Part shown: positions 1 through 7,728 of the stretch, in pieces
Position numbering within the stretch: position 1 is the first letter of the stretch
Layout: every line of letters starts with the position of its first letter
Assembly: GCF_003056725.1 (NCBI RefSeq)
Contig: NZ_QBKZ01000017.1
Span: 102,574 to 166,573, forward strand
DNA length: 64,000 nt
Direction of reading: 5' to 3'
DNA from: Mangrovicoccus ximenensis
Lineage (GTDB): Bacteria; Pseudomonadota; Alphaproteobacteria; Rhodobacterales; Rhodobacteraceae
The notes under the pieces: generated by a model
What the model was told of the DNA's origin: nothing
Database searches by the model: none
Seen by the model: the letters and a program-made list of their open reading frames with translations, nothing else
Made by a program: the position numbers and the translations under genes

Positions 1-963
1 ATGATACCCGAAGACAAGCTAGACCAGATCCTCGGCCGGTTCGAATTCCTCGAAGCGAAGCTCGCCAGCGGCGCTGCGCCCGGGGACATCGTCCGGCTGT
101 CACGCGAATACAGCGAATTGAAGCCCGTCGTCGGCCAGATCCAGGCCTGGCGCGGCCTCGTGGCCGACATGGCCGAGGCCGAGGAAATGCTGGCCGATCC
201 CGAGATGCGCGCCCTTGCCGAAGAGGAGCTGCCGCGGCTGAAGGCCGAGCTGCCCGGGGCCGAGCATGCGCTGCAGCTGGCGCTCTTGCCCAAGGACGCG
301 GCCGATGCCCGTCCCGCGATGATCGAGATCCGCCCCGGCACCGGCGGCGAGGAGGCGGCGCTGTTCGCCGGCGACCTGCTCCGCATGTACCAGCGCTTCT
401 CGGAGGCGCAGGGCTGGACCTTCAAGATCCTCGAGGAAAGCCAGACCGAGCTCGGCGGCATCAAGGAAGTCACCGCCCATGTCGCGGGCGAGGGCGTGTT
501 TGCCCGGCTGAAATTCGAATCGGGGGTCCACCGCGTGCAGCGCGTGCCGGAAACCGAGTCGGGCGGCCGCATCCATACCTCGGCGGCGACCGTCGCGGTG
601 CTGCCCGAGGCCGAGGAGGTCGACATCCAGATCGACCCGAACGACATCCGCATCGATACGATGCGCGCCAGCGGGGCGGGCGGCCAGCACGTCAACACCA
701 CCGACTCCGCCGTGCGGATCACCCATGTTCCCTCGGGCATCGTCGTCACCAGCTCGGAGAAATCCCAGCACCAGAACCGATCCATCGCCATGCAGGTGCT
801 GCGCACGCGGCTCTATGACCTCGAACGCCAGCGCGCCGACAGCGCCCGCGCGGCGGACCGCAAGAGCCAGGTCGGCTCCGGCGACCGTTCGGAACGCATC
901 CGCACCTACAATTTCCCGCAGGGCAGGGTCACCGACCACCGCATCAACCTGACGCTCTACGAC
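1..963 (+). CDS. prfA: Peptide chain release factor 1, 3' end lost
   Basis: Class I release factor that recognises UAA/UAG stop codons and triggers peptidyl-tRNA hydrolysis on the ribosome. The ATG at base 1 gives the usual alphaproteobacterial RF1 start ([11 protein letters not shown]). The GGQ motif lies in [16 protein letters not shown] near residue 230, followed by the [10 protein letters not shown] stretch. RF1 proteins are about 350 residues; here homology ends at HRINLTLY (about residue 320) and the frame runs into antisense DNA of another gene, so the last ~30 residues are replaced. In related bacteria prmC follows immediately; here only the 3' end of prmC is present, near 62.0 kb. 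RF1 is essential, so a truncated sole copy would be surprising and a false join is likelier. Confidence 0.93.
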
Positions 964-1299
964 AGCGGCGTGACTTGCCGGGGCGGCAGCAGCGGCGGCT
1001 CGCCCTCGAAAAGGTCGGGGTCCAGGAAACGCGACAGCAGCGCATGGTCGGCTTCGGAAATGTCGCCGAGCGCGCGGCCGCTTTCCAGCGTCAGCGCGGC
1101 GGTGGTCCAGCGGCCCTCGCGCGCCAGGCAGAAGACCCGGGTCATCGGGTTCGGCACGATGCCCGGATTGGCTTCCAGCGCCGCACAGGCGCGGTCCTCG
1201 CTGTCGGTCAGCAGGCTGATGTCGAACCAACGGCGGAACAGGTCGGGCGTGCCGGGGCCGGCGCGCTCGATCAGCGCTTGCGCCCGGTCGAGCGCTCTC
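964..1299 (-). pseudogene. Conserved hypothetical protein, internal fragment
   Basis: The minus strand reads about 110 residues from [12 protein letters not shown] through [20 protein letters not shown] and [24 protein letters not shown] to [16 protein letters not shown]. This alanine- and leucine-rich helical stretch resembles a hypothetical protein seen in Rhodobacteraceae; I cannot assign a function. Neither a natural start nor a natural end is present. The C-terminal side runs into antisense prfA near 963, and on the N-terminal side the frame changes at about 1299 to that of an unrelated signal-peptide protein. It is a short genomic piece bounded by two breakpoints. Confidence 0.55.
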
Positions 1300-1593
1300 G
1301 AAGGCCACGCGGCTGTTCGGCACGAGGCCGGCCGGCAGGTCCGAGGCCCGCAGCACGGCTTCGGTGCCGCCTGCGGTGGCGCGGTAGAGCGTGCCGGTCT
1401 GGTCGGCAATCCAGAGCCCGGAAGCATCGGCGACCGGCGAGGCAAAATTGTTCGTCGCGCTGGCCGGGCCTGCGCTGCGGGCGTCGCTGATCTGCAGGGT
1501 GAGGGCGGAGGGAAGCACCGGCGCGGGCTCCAGCGTGGCGGCGAGTGCGGGGCCCGCCGCCATGACGGCCGGGAAGAGGGCAGAAAATCGCAT
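1299..1593 (-). pseudogene. Exported protein, N-terminal fragment
   Basis: An ATG at 1593 opens a frame with a Sec-type signal peptide ([19 protein letters not shown]), followed by about 80 residues that include [20 protein letters not shown] and [19 protein letters not shown]. The phrase '[12 protein letters not shown]' resembles the first blade of bacterial glucose/sorbosone-dehydrogenase-like beta-propellers, but this assignment is weak. A ribosome-binding-like GGGAG precedes the start. The frame stops making sense at VAFESA near 1299, where the preceding hypothetical fragment takes over in another frame, so only the N-terminus is present. Expected location is the periplasm. Confidence 0.5.
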
Positions 1594-1671
1594 GATCGGA
1601 ACTCCCTGGAAATATCTTTTCCCGAGGGTAGTCGAGCCTTGCCGCCGAATCCAGAAGTCTGCGCACCGCGG

Positions 1672-2448
1672 TCAGGCGGCGCGGACCCCCACGGACTGGA
1701 ACAGCAGCTGGGCGTTGCCGCGGTTCTCCATGAAGGCGACGTCATAGGCGTCGCGGCCCACCGCGACGATCACCGAGCTTTCCGGGCGGCACATGCCGGT
1801 CGGGTCGACGATGTGCCAGCTGTCGTCCAGCCAGACCTGGGCCACGGCATGGAAATCCGGCGGATCGACATCGGGCGCATAGACCGAGACATAGCGTGCC
1901 GGAATGTCCGCGGCGCGGCAGAGCGCGCAGACCATGTGGGCGTAGTCGCGGCAGACGCCCTGGCGCGAGGTGAAGGTGTCGACCACGGTCGTCGTCCCGG
2001 TGGAGGCCCCGGGCACGTAGCTCAGTTCGTCGGCCACCCATTTCCGGATCGCGGCCACCTTGGCGCCGCCCTCGAGATCGCCGAAGCGGCGCCTTGCGAA
2101 GGTCTCGAACACGTCCGACTGGCAGAAGCGGCTGGGCCGCAGATAGGTCATCGCCTCGGCGGGCAGGTCATGCCAGGGCGTGGCGTCCATCTCTGCGAGC
2201 GGCCGGTCCTGCCGGGTGATCTCGACCTCGGCGCGATAGGCCAGCCGCATCAGCGGGCTGTCGAGCCGCGCCACGACGCGGGTGCCGATGCCGCTTTCGC
2301 CCGGGATGCGCGACAGCAGCGCGCCTTCGATGTCGAGGCGGCTCTCCAGCACGTGCTGGCCGTCGGTGTCGGCCGCCTCGAGGGTCAGGAATACCACGCA
2401 TTCCTCGCCCAGCTCGTAATCCATGGCCACGTCGATGCCGATCTTCAT
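1672..2448 (-). CDS. Transglutaminase-like cysteine protease family protein
   Basis: A complete 258-residue protein with a beta-rich N-terminal domain (residues 1-120) and a transglutaminase-like core. The catalytic triad is visible: Cys in [13 protein letters not shown] (about residue 166), His in [11 protein letters not shown] (about 201) and Asp in [12 protein letters not shown] (about 216). No signal peptide is evident, so it is probably cytoplasmic. Members of this family hydrolyse or cross-link amide bonds; the substrate is unknown. The start at 2448 is chosen because [14 protein letters not shown] matches the expected domain beginning. It lies downstream of rpmE on the same strand but is separated from it by a strong terminator. 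Confidence 0.85.
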   Translation of the reverse strand: MKIGIDVAMDYELGEECVVFLTLEAADTDGQHVLESRLDIEGALLSRIPGESGIGTRVVARLDSPLMRLAYRAEVEITRQDRPLAEMDATPWHDLPAEAMTYLRPSRFCQSDVFETFARRRFGDLEGGAKVAAIRKWVADELSYVPGASTGTTTVVDTFTSRQGVCRDYAHMVCALCRAADIPARYVSVYAPDVDPPDFHAVAQVWLDDSWHIVDPTGMCRPESSVIVAVGRDAYDVAFMENRGNAQLLFQSVGVRAA

Positions 2449-2527
2449 GCCTGGTCTCCGTTGCTGCTGCCCCCGCAGAGTCTACGTGCGAGGCTGGCAG
2501 AGGTTTCGAAATTTGTCGCCCCAAAGC

Positions 2528-2552
2528 AAAAGGCCGCCCCGGGGGGCGGCCT
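2528..2552 (-). terminator. Rho-independent terminator of rplS-rpmE
   Basis: A perfect 10-bp inverted repeat (2531-2540 with 2543-2552, arms AGGCCGCCCC/GGGGCGGCCT) is followed on the minus strand by TTTGCTTTGG. It starts about 20 bp after the rpmE stop codon. Confidence 0.85.
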
Positions 2553-2573
2553 CGAAATCGGAAGGGGCAGGGC

Positions 2574-2795
2574 TCAGAAGCCGAGGCCTTCGTATTTCTT
2601 CTTGAACTTGGAAACGCGGCCGCCCTGGTCCATCAGGCGGGTGTTGCCGCCGGTCCATGCCGGGTGCGCCAGCGGATCGATGTCCAGCGCCAGCGTGTCG
2701 CCTTCCTTGCCCCAGACGGATTTCATCTGGATGATGGTGCCATCGGTCATCTTGACGTTGATGAGATGGTATTCGGGATGGATGTCTGCTTTCAT
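2574..2795 (-). CDS. rpmE: 50S ribosomal protein L31
   Basis: A complete 73-residue L31 of the large ribosomal subunit. The sequence begins [20 protein letters not shown] and carries the family's HPAWTG motif near residue 48. The zinc-binding CxxC cysteines of C+ type L31 are absent, so this is the zinc-independent form, as is usual in Rhodobacterales. It lies 11 bp downstream of rplS on the same strand, and a hairpin terminator follows, so the two genes form the end of one transcript. Confidence 0.96.
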   Translation of the reverse strand: MKADIHPEYHLINVKMTDGTIIQMKSVWGKEGDTLALDIDPLAHPAWTGGNTRLMDQGGRVSKFKKKYEGLGF

Positions 2796-2806
2796 CGGTC
2801 CGGTCC

Positions 2807-3199
2807 TTACGCCTCGGCGCCGGCCTTGGCGGCCTTCGGCTTGTAGTTGGTGACCTCTGCGATACGGGCGGACTTGCCGCGGCGCGAACGCAGGTAGTAG
2901 AGCTTGGCGCGGCGCACGCGGCCGCGGCGCACGACTTCGATGCTCTCGATGTTGGTCGAGTAGAGCGGGAAGATACGCTCGACGCCTTCGCCGAAGCTGA
3001 TCTTGCGGACCGTGAACGAACCGGCAATGCCTGCACCGTTCTTGCGGGAAATGCAGACGCCTTCGTAGTTCTGGACGCGGGTCCGGGTGCCTTCGGTCAC
3101 TTTGAAGCCGACGCGAATGGTGTCGCCCGCCTTGAAGTCGGGAATGGTCTTCCCGAGGGAGGCGATCTGTTCGGCCTCCAGCTGTGCGATCAGATCCAT
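2807..3199 (-). CDS. rplS: 50S ribosomal protein L19
   Basis: A 130-residue L19 located at the 30S-50S interface. The start at 3199 ([17 protein letters not shown]) is supported by AGGAGAG upstream and by the family's usual N-terminus; a longer in-frame reading upstream lacks homology. Diagnostic stretches are [53 protein letters not shown] and [18 protein letters not shown]. The C-terminus carries an alanine/lysine-rich tail common in alphaproteobacteria. rpmE follows. The usual upstream partner trmD is not recognisable here. Confidence 0.97.
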   Translation of the reverse strand: MDLIAQLEAEQIASLGKTIPDFKAGDTIRVGFKVTEGTRTRVQNYEGVCISRKNGAGIAGSFTVRKISFGEGVERIFPLYSTNIESIEVVRRGRVRRAKLYYLRSRRGKSARIAEVTNYKPKAAKAGAEA

Positions 3200-3467
3200 C
3201 TGATCTCTCCTGTCTGGCTCACGGTTATTCCGTGAAGGTGATGCCGTCCCAGAGCTCCGCGCCTTCTGTCGGGTCCGCCTCGGCGCCCGCGGGAGATGGG
3301 TCGTCTTGCTTGTTGCAGCTCCGTCCCGGAACTGCCGGTCCGGCGCCGTCAGAAGAAGAGGGCGCGCATCGGATAACGGCACGAGTCGGAAGTGGGCGTG
3401 CTATGACACCAAGCGCCCCGGTTTTCAAGCGCGGAATGCCGCAGCCCGGCGGATTTGCCGTGGCTTT
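3200..3467. other. Gene-poor DNA upstream of rplS
   Basis: This stretch should hold the rplS promoter or the 3' end of an upstream gene. On the minus strand a short frame ending at 3225 reads [17 protein letters not shown], which could be the tail of a protein, but I recognise no family. TTGAAA near 3428 (minus strand) is a possible -35 box. Nothing further is supportable. Confidence 0.3.
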
Positions 3468-3659
3468 TCAGGGGGCGGTGCAGGCCGGGCCGGGCGCGGT
3501 GGTGACGCGGGCGACGCGGTCGCGCTCGTACCAGACATGCATGTAGCGCTCGGTGCCCTCCGCGTCGTAGCGGTAGGCGCCGCATTCCGCGATGCCTGCG
3601 CCGGGATGGCCCGGGCCGAGCATTGCGGTGACGTCGGCGCGGGCCATGCCCGGGACCAC
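3468..3659 (-). pseudogene. Small SmpA/OmlA-like lipoprotein, 3' fragment
   Basis: The minus strand encodes about 60 C-terminal residues, from VPGMARADVTAMLGPGHP through IAECGAYRYDAEGTERYMHV to a natural stop at 3468. The 'GM.R.dV...LG.P' followed by a YxY/VWYERDRV pattern is the layout of the SmpA/OmlA (BamE-like) fold of small outer-membrane lipoproteins. The N-terminus, which would include the signal peptide and lipobox, is missing because the strand runs into antisense DNA of an AMP-binding enzyme near 3660. Assignment to the fold is by pattern only. Confidence 0.45.
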
Positions 3660-4058
3660 GCCCGCCCGCTGGCCGCCTCCGCCCCGGATGCGATCGGCCG
3701 TGCCATCCCCGGCGGCCATCTGGCGCTGCGCTGCGCGGATGGCGCCCTGATCGAAGCGGCGGATGCCGAAGGCGAGCTGGTCTATCGCGGCCCCAACGTG
3801 ATGATGGGCTATGCCGCCGATGCCGCCGACCTTCTGCGCGGCCCGGAAACGGAGGAGCTGGCCACCGGCGACCTGGCGCTGCGCGGCGCAGACGGGCTCT
3901 ACCGGATCACCGGGCGGAAATCGCGCATGTCGAAGATCGCCGGTCTGCGGATCGGCCATGACGCGCTGGAACAGGCGCTGGCCGCGGCAGGCACCGAGGC
4001 GGCGGTCTGGGGCGACGATGCGCAGCTCTGGGTCGCGGCGGCGGCTCCGGCGGCGGCA
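3660..4058 (+). pseudogene. AMP-dependent acyl-CoA synthetase, C-terminal fragment
   Basis: About 130 residues of an adenylate-forming enzyme are present in the plus-strand frame: APDAIGRAIPGGHLALR, then GELVYRGPNVMMGYA, the GDLALR motif, and the hinge motif DGLYRITGRKSRMSKIAGLRI that precedes the mobile C-terminal domain. These are core motifs of acyl-CoA synthetases/AMP ligases, which activate carboxylates with ATP and CoA. The first ~350 residues are missing on one side and the final lysine-containing subdomain on the other. Both ends are breakpoints, and the piece is only about 400 bp. Confidence 0.75.
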
Positions 4059-4072
4059 CGTCCCCCTAGCGG

Positions 4073-4127
4073 GCACGCCGCCTCAGCGGCGGCACACCTC
4101 CGGCTGGCACGCCGCCTCAGCGGCGGC
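4073..4127. repeat. 21-bp direct repeat, two copies, 34-bp period
   Basis: Identical 21-bp units occur at 4073-4093 and 4107-4127. Each contains the small inverted repeat GCCGC-CTCA-GCGGC. The right copy overlaps the last codons and stop of the capsule-export-like gene (stop at 4117-4119). The repeats abut the breakpoint with the AMP-ligase fragment. Confidence 0.8.
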
Positions 4128-5256
4128 GTGACGCCAGCGCGGCCTCGATCTTCGGCAGGACCTTCTCCGGGGCGACGGAAGCCTTGCCGTCCTCGCGGAT
4201 CATCTCGGGATAATAGACCCGGTCGAGATAGTTCATGAACACGTCCCGCGCATCCGGGTCGAAGCCCGCCTCCTCGATGGCGGCGAAGCTGCGCATCAGA
4301 TGGGTCGGGCTCTCGACCGGCGTCACCAGCTCGGGCATGCGGAAGAAGCACTCGCCCAGCACCAGCACCGGCTTGTCGTACCAGAAGGTCTGAAGCCCCA
4401 CCGAGGAGTTCAGCGTCACCACCGCGCGGCTGGCGGCGACCTGCTGGAAGGTGTCGGTCGAGTTGTCGATGACGATCTTGCCGGGCTGGGCGGCCGCGGC
4501 CTGTTCGAGGAACTCGGTCAGCGGGATCTTGGAGCTCGGATGCTCCTTGAAGCGCAGGTGCCAGCCCTCGGGCAGATGCTCGGCCGCCAGCTCGAGAAGG
4601 TCGATGAAGCGGTTGATGTTGCGCACCCAGCCGCCGAACATCTTGATCTGGGTGTCGTCCGGCACCTGAAGCGGGCAGAACACAAAGGGCGCCGCCGCCA
4701 GATCGGCCGCCGCATCGGTCTGGCCGACATCGCTGCGCTTCTTCGCCTTGCGCGACACCAGGATGTCCTTCAGCGCGCGCCAGCCGCCGCCATGGCCGTT
4801 CTCGGCATCCGCCCAATCGCGGTAGAAGCCGATCTCGCGCGCCAGCCCGTTGACCTGGTTCACGCCGGTCTCGTCCACCGTCACCCGGCCCGGCAGCGGC
4901 GCGCGCTCCATGTAGATATGCGGCGTGCCGGTATCCTTGGCGGCCGACATGAAGGCGCGGCGCGTGCCCGTCAGCCCGTTCCAGGCGACCGCCACCGCTT
5001 CGGGGTCGCGCTCGAACAAGCGGCGGAAGCCGTTGTACTGCGCCGAATAGAGCGCCGTCTTCAACGCCCGCGTGTGCTTGGAACTGCTCTGGTGCTTGGC
5101 ATGCTTGAGCGACTCCGCCGCCCGCGCCGCCGTCTCGGGATAGTCGGAAAACCGCCAGCGCACCTTGGATACGCAGGCGGTCTTGCCGCCCATCGCGCAG
5201 ACCGAGGCCATCATCCCGTCGATCTCGGGGTCGCCATCCTTGAGATAGTAGAACAT
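4117..5256 (-). CDS. Capsule polysaccharide export-like protein (Capsule_synth family)
   Basis: A complete 379-residue protein without signal peptide or membrane segments. FVFCPLQVPDDTQIK, LRFKEHPSSK, IVIDNSTDTFQQVAASRAVV and TLNSSVGLQTFWYDKPVLVLG match the GT-B-like fold and nucleotide-sugar site pattern of KpsC/KpsS-type capsule synthesis proteins, which act at the cytoplasmic face of the inner membrane. The start at 5256 (MFYYLKDGDPEIDG) is preceded by GGAGA. No other capsule genes are nearby, so it may act on a different surface glycan. The exact glycosyl product cannot be read from sequence. Confidence 0.75.
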   Translation of the reverse strand: MFYYLKDGDPEIDGMMASVCAMGGKTACVSKVRWRFSDYPETAARAAESLKHAKHQSSSKHTRALKTALYSAQYNGFRRLFERDPEAVAVAWNGLTGTRRAFMSAAKDTGTPHIYMERAPLPGRVTVDETGVNQVNGLAREIGFYRDWADAENGHGGGWRALKDILVSRKAKKRSDVGQTDAAADLAAAPFVFCPLQVPDDTQIKMFGGWVRNINRFIDLLELAAEHLPEGWHLRFKEHPSSKIPLTEFLEQAAAAQPGKIVIDNSTDTFQQVAASRAVVTLNSSVGLQTFWYDKPVLVLGECFFRMPELVTPVESPTHLMRSFAAIEEAGFDPDARDVFMNYLDRVYYPEMIREDGKASVAPEKVLPKIEAALASRRR

Positions 5257-5324
5257 AGCCGGTCTCCGCACTTTGCAATCGGGGGTTAGCAGGCGCGGCG
5301 GAAATTGGCAAAGCCTGCGGGCGC

Positions 5325-5795
5325 TCAATCGCGCAGGATGGCCGCCACCGCCTGATCGACAGGCGTTCCGCCATCGGTCAGCTCCAGGATCTCGCGGCGG
5401 ATCGCGGGCGTGCCGATCAACCCGGCCAGCACCCGCGCCACGTTCCCGCGCGCCACCGCCCCATAGGTCAGCGCCAGGCCGAGGCTGACATTGCCGTCGC
5501 CCTCTTCATGCACCAGCGTGCCGGGCCGCAGGATCACCCAGTCGAGACCGCTTGCCGCCAGGGCGGCATCGGCCTCCTTCTTGATCCGCATGTAGTTCTC
5601 GAAGCCTTCGCGCAGCGGCTCCTTGCCGCGCCCGGCATCGGGGAAGGCCGAGACCAGGTAGATGCGGCGCAGCCCGGTGCGGCGCGCCGCCTCGATCAGC
5701 TTCACCGGCCCCTGCCCGTCGATCATCTGCGTGCGTTCCGGGCCGCTGCCCGCCGCGCCGGCCGAGAACACCGCCACGTCATGGCCCGCGACCGC
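5325..5795 (-). pseudogene. NAD(P)-binding SDR (NmrA/epimerase-like), C-terminal fragment
   Basis: The minus strand encodes about 155 C-terminal residues of an atypical short-chain dehydrogenase: HDVAVFSAGAAG, then QMIDGQGPVKLIEAARRTGL, IYLVSAFPD, the YxxxK-like region ENYMRIKKEADAALAASGLDW and the ILRPGTL motif, ending ILRD at 5325. The Rossmann GxxGxxG nucleotide-binding start is missing. Upstream the strand switches, in another frame, to the N-terminus of a beta-hydroxyacid dehydrogenase near 5795. The complete relatives are about 210 residues and are usually called SDR-family NAD(P)H-binding proteins. Confidence 0.7.
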
Positions 5796-6193
5796 TTGGC
5801 CGCGCCGCCCGAAACCGGCGCGTCGAGCATGGCGACGCCGATCGCCTCGAGATCGGCGGCCAGCGCCTTGGCGTCCTCGGCGGACTGGGTGCAGCTGACC
5901 ATGACGGCACCGCCTGCCTTGATCTTGGCCGCTGCGCCCTTCTCGCCCAGCAGCACCGCGCGGGCCTGGGCGGCATTCACGACGAGCACGATCATCGCGT
6001 CGAAGCTGCCCTCGAATTCGGCGGCGGAGGCCGCCACGGCTTCGGCGCCTGCGGCCAGGAATTCGGCGCGGCGCGCCTCCGACAGGTCGATCCCGCAGGT
6101 CGGGATCCCCGCCTTCACGCAGGACAGCGCGGCGCCCATCCCCATAGATCCCAGGCCGACGACGCAAGCGCGGTATCCGGAAGGCACGTCCAT
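5796..6193 (-). pseudogene. ltnD: L-threonate dehydrogenase-like (3-hydroxyisobutyrate dehydrogenase family), N-terminal fragment
   Basis: The start at 6193 (MDVPSGYRACVVGLGSMGMG) has GGAGA six bases upstream and gives the classic GLGSMG dinucleotide-binding loop. It continues through IDLSEARRAEFLAAGAEAV, MIVLVVNAAQA and the family signature MLDAPVSGGAA near residue 125. The enzyme would oxidise a beta-hydroxyacid such as L-threonate using NAD. Only about 132 of the expected ~300 residues are present; the catalytic lysine region and C-terminal helical domain are lost where the SDR fragment begins. A perfect palindrome lies about 200 bp upstream in the shared region with ghrB, suggesting co-regulation. 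Confidence 0.75.
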
Positions 6194-6390
6194 ATCGATT
6201 TCTCCACCAGTGGCTGATCGGTTCGGCACAGGAAGTAACACAAATTTCACGATTGCAAAGGTATTTTAACAGTTATTCACATGATGTCACACAGAAGGAC
6301 ATTCTCACATCGCTTGCGCCGATAAATAACAGGGTTTTACAGATCGGAGTGAATATCTGTGACGCGCCCCCAAGGCGCGGAGGGACTTGA

Positions 6391-6406
6391 AAATGGTATA
6401 CCATTT
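6391..6406. promoter_or_regulatory. Perfect 16-bp palindromic operator
   Basis: AAATGGTATACCATTT is a perfect palindrome centred between the divergent ltnD-like and 2-hydroxyacid dehydrogenase genes. The TGGTATACCA core is typical of operators bound by FadR/FCD-type GntR regulators. No such regulator is encoded next to it in this segment. Confidence 0.75.
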
Positions 6407-6463
6407 CGGCTAGTGCTGGTCCTGCCGCGCCAGGCGCGGGCCATGGCAAAGGAGGAGATGACC

Positions 6464-7332
6464 ATGAGCGACCCCGTCCTGCTGATCTGCGGACCGTTCT
6501 CCGGCGAAGAGCGCAGCCGCCTCGAGGCCGCCCATGCCTCGGCCTTCGCCGCAAGCCCCGACGAGATTTCCGGCCTGCCCGAAGCCGCGCGCGCCAGCCT
6601 TCGCGCCGTGGCCTACAAGGGCCACGCGCCCTTCGGCGGCACGGCCATGGACGCGCTTCCGGCGCTCGGCGTGATTGCCAATTACGGCGTCGGATATGAC
6701 GCGATCGACGTGGCGGCCGCCGATGCGCGCGGCGTGAAAGTCACCAACACGCCCGGCGTGCTGAACGACGATGTCGCGGACCTGGCGCTCGGCATGATGC
6801 TGTCGCTGTCGCGCGACCTGGAGGCCGGGTCGCAGCTGGTGCGCTCGGGAGACTGGGCCGGGCGCGCGCTGCCCTTGAACCGCAAGTTCTCCGGCGGCAA
6901 GGCGGGGATCGTCGGCCTCGGCCGGATCGGGCGCGAGATCGCCGACCGGCTGGCCGCCTTCAAGATGGAGATCCACTACACCTCGCGCAGCGAGAAGGAC
7001 ACGCCCGGCTGGACCTGGCATGCCGATCCGGTGTCGCTGGCGCGCGAGGTCGACTGGATGGTGATCGCGCTGGTCGGCGGCAAGGAAACCGAGAACCATG
7101 TCGGCGCCGAAGCGCTGGCGGCCCTCGGGCCGCGCGGCGTCCTGGTCAATATCTCGCGCGGCTCGACGGTGGACGAGGCCGCGCTGCTCGACGCGCTGGA
7201 GCAGGGCACGATCGGCGGCGCCGCGCTCGACGTGTTCCTCAACGAGCCGGATATCGACCCGCGCTTCCGCGCGCTCGGCAACGTCGTGCTGCAGCCGCAT
7301 CAGGGCTCGGGCACGGTCGAGACGACCATGAC
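6464..7332 (+). CDS. 2-hydroxyacid dehydrogenase (glyoxylate/hydroxypyruvate reductase-like), 3' end lost
   Basis: NAD(P)-dependent D-2-hydroxyacid dehydrogenase, cytoplasmic. The start at 6464 has GGAGGAG seven bases upstream. Visible motifs are NYGVGYDAID, the Rossmann loop GIVGLGRIGREIA (about residue 145), the ISRGSTVDEAALLDALE stretch with its catalytic Arg, the catalytic Glu in NEPDIDPRF and the catalytic His in LQPHQGSGTVET (about residue 280). Homology ends at ETTMT, about 20-25 residues before the expected C-terminus, where antisense phnG begins; the frame then runs on to 7549 without meaning. The upstream perfect palindrome probably controls it together with the divergent ltnD-like gene. 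Confidence 0.87.
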
Positions 7333-7470
7333 GCTGCCGGTCTCGGGGGCACGCAGCCAGGCAAAGGCGGGGCGCGCCATCGCGGCATCGAGCAGCCCGG
7401 CCGCCCGTCCCGGCGGCGCCTTCGCCAAGAGGCCCATCCAGGCCTGCCGCTCCGCGTTCGCGCTTTGCAT
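7333..7470 (-). pseudogene. phnG: C-P lyase subunit PhnG, N-terminal fragment
   Basis: The minus strand from ATG at 7470 reads MQSANAERQAWMGLLAKAPP and then AFAWLRAPETG, the conserved beginning of PhnG, a subunit of the carbon-phosphorus lyase core that cleaves phosphonates. Only about 46 of ~150 residues are present. It is divergent from a phnF fragment, the standard arrangement of phosphonate operons, so this ~400-bp piece is a genuine phnF-phnG intergenic region cut on both sides. Confidence 0.8.
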
Positions 7471-7489
7471 CTCGACAACTTCCCGCTAT

Positions 7490-7505
7490 ACTATACAACT
7501 AGACA
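7490..7505. promoter_or_regulatory. Candidate PhnF operator in the phnF-phnG intergenic region
   Basis: On the minus strand two adjacent 8-bp direct repeats, TGTCTAGT and TGTATAGT, lie about 20 bp upstream of phnG. TGTnTA half-sites are typical for HutC/PhnF-type GntR regulators, which repress the adjacent phosphonate operon. The assignment rests on position and half-site resemblance. Confidence 0.45.
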
Positions 7506-7552
7506 CATTATGCCCCAAGCCGGGGCCGGGCGCGAGCGGGGATTTGTGAATT

Positions 7553-7728
7553 TTGGGTGACAGGACACCGATCTGGGCGGAAATCGCCCGTGCGCTGCGC
7601 CGCGAGATCGCCGAGGGCGGCTATGCCCCCGGCGACCGCCTGCCGACCGAGGCGCAGCTTGCCGCGCGCTTCGGCGTGAACCGGCACACCGTGCGCCATG
7701 CGCTGTCCGCGCTGGTGGACGAGGGCGG
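7553..7728 (+). pseudogene. phnF: GntR-family phosphonate regulator PhnF, N-terminal fragment
   Basis: A TTG start at 7553 gives IWAEIARALRREIAEGGYAPGDRLP, then EAQLAARFGVNRHTVRHALSALVDEG, a complete winged helix-turn-helix of the GntR family. About 58 residues are present; the UTRA ligand-binding domain is missing because the segment ends at about 7728, exactly where the stop codon of the next minus-strand gene begins. Divergence from phnG identifies it as PhnF, which represses C-P lyase genes in relatives. Confidence 0.75.

Noticed and set aside
1-2853. A single 950-codon open frame starting with prfA
   Set aside because: Only the first ~320 codons resemble release factor 1; the rest is antisense to other genes and is an effect of high GC content.
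4451-4669. Small frames inside the capsule-type gene
   Set aside because: No ribosome-binding site and fully inside a convincing gene.
7333-7728. phnF/phnG considered as a functional phosphonate locus
   Set aside because: Only the first codons of each gene are present; no other C-P lyase gene occurs in the window.
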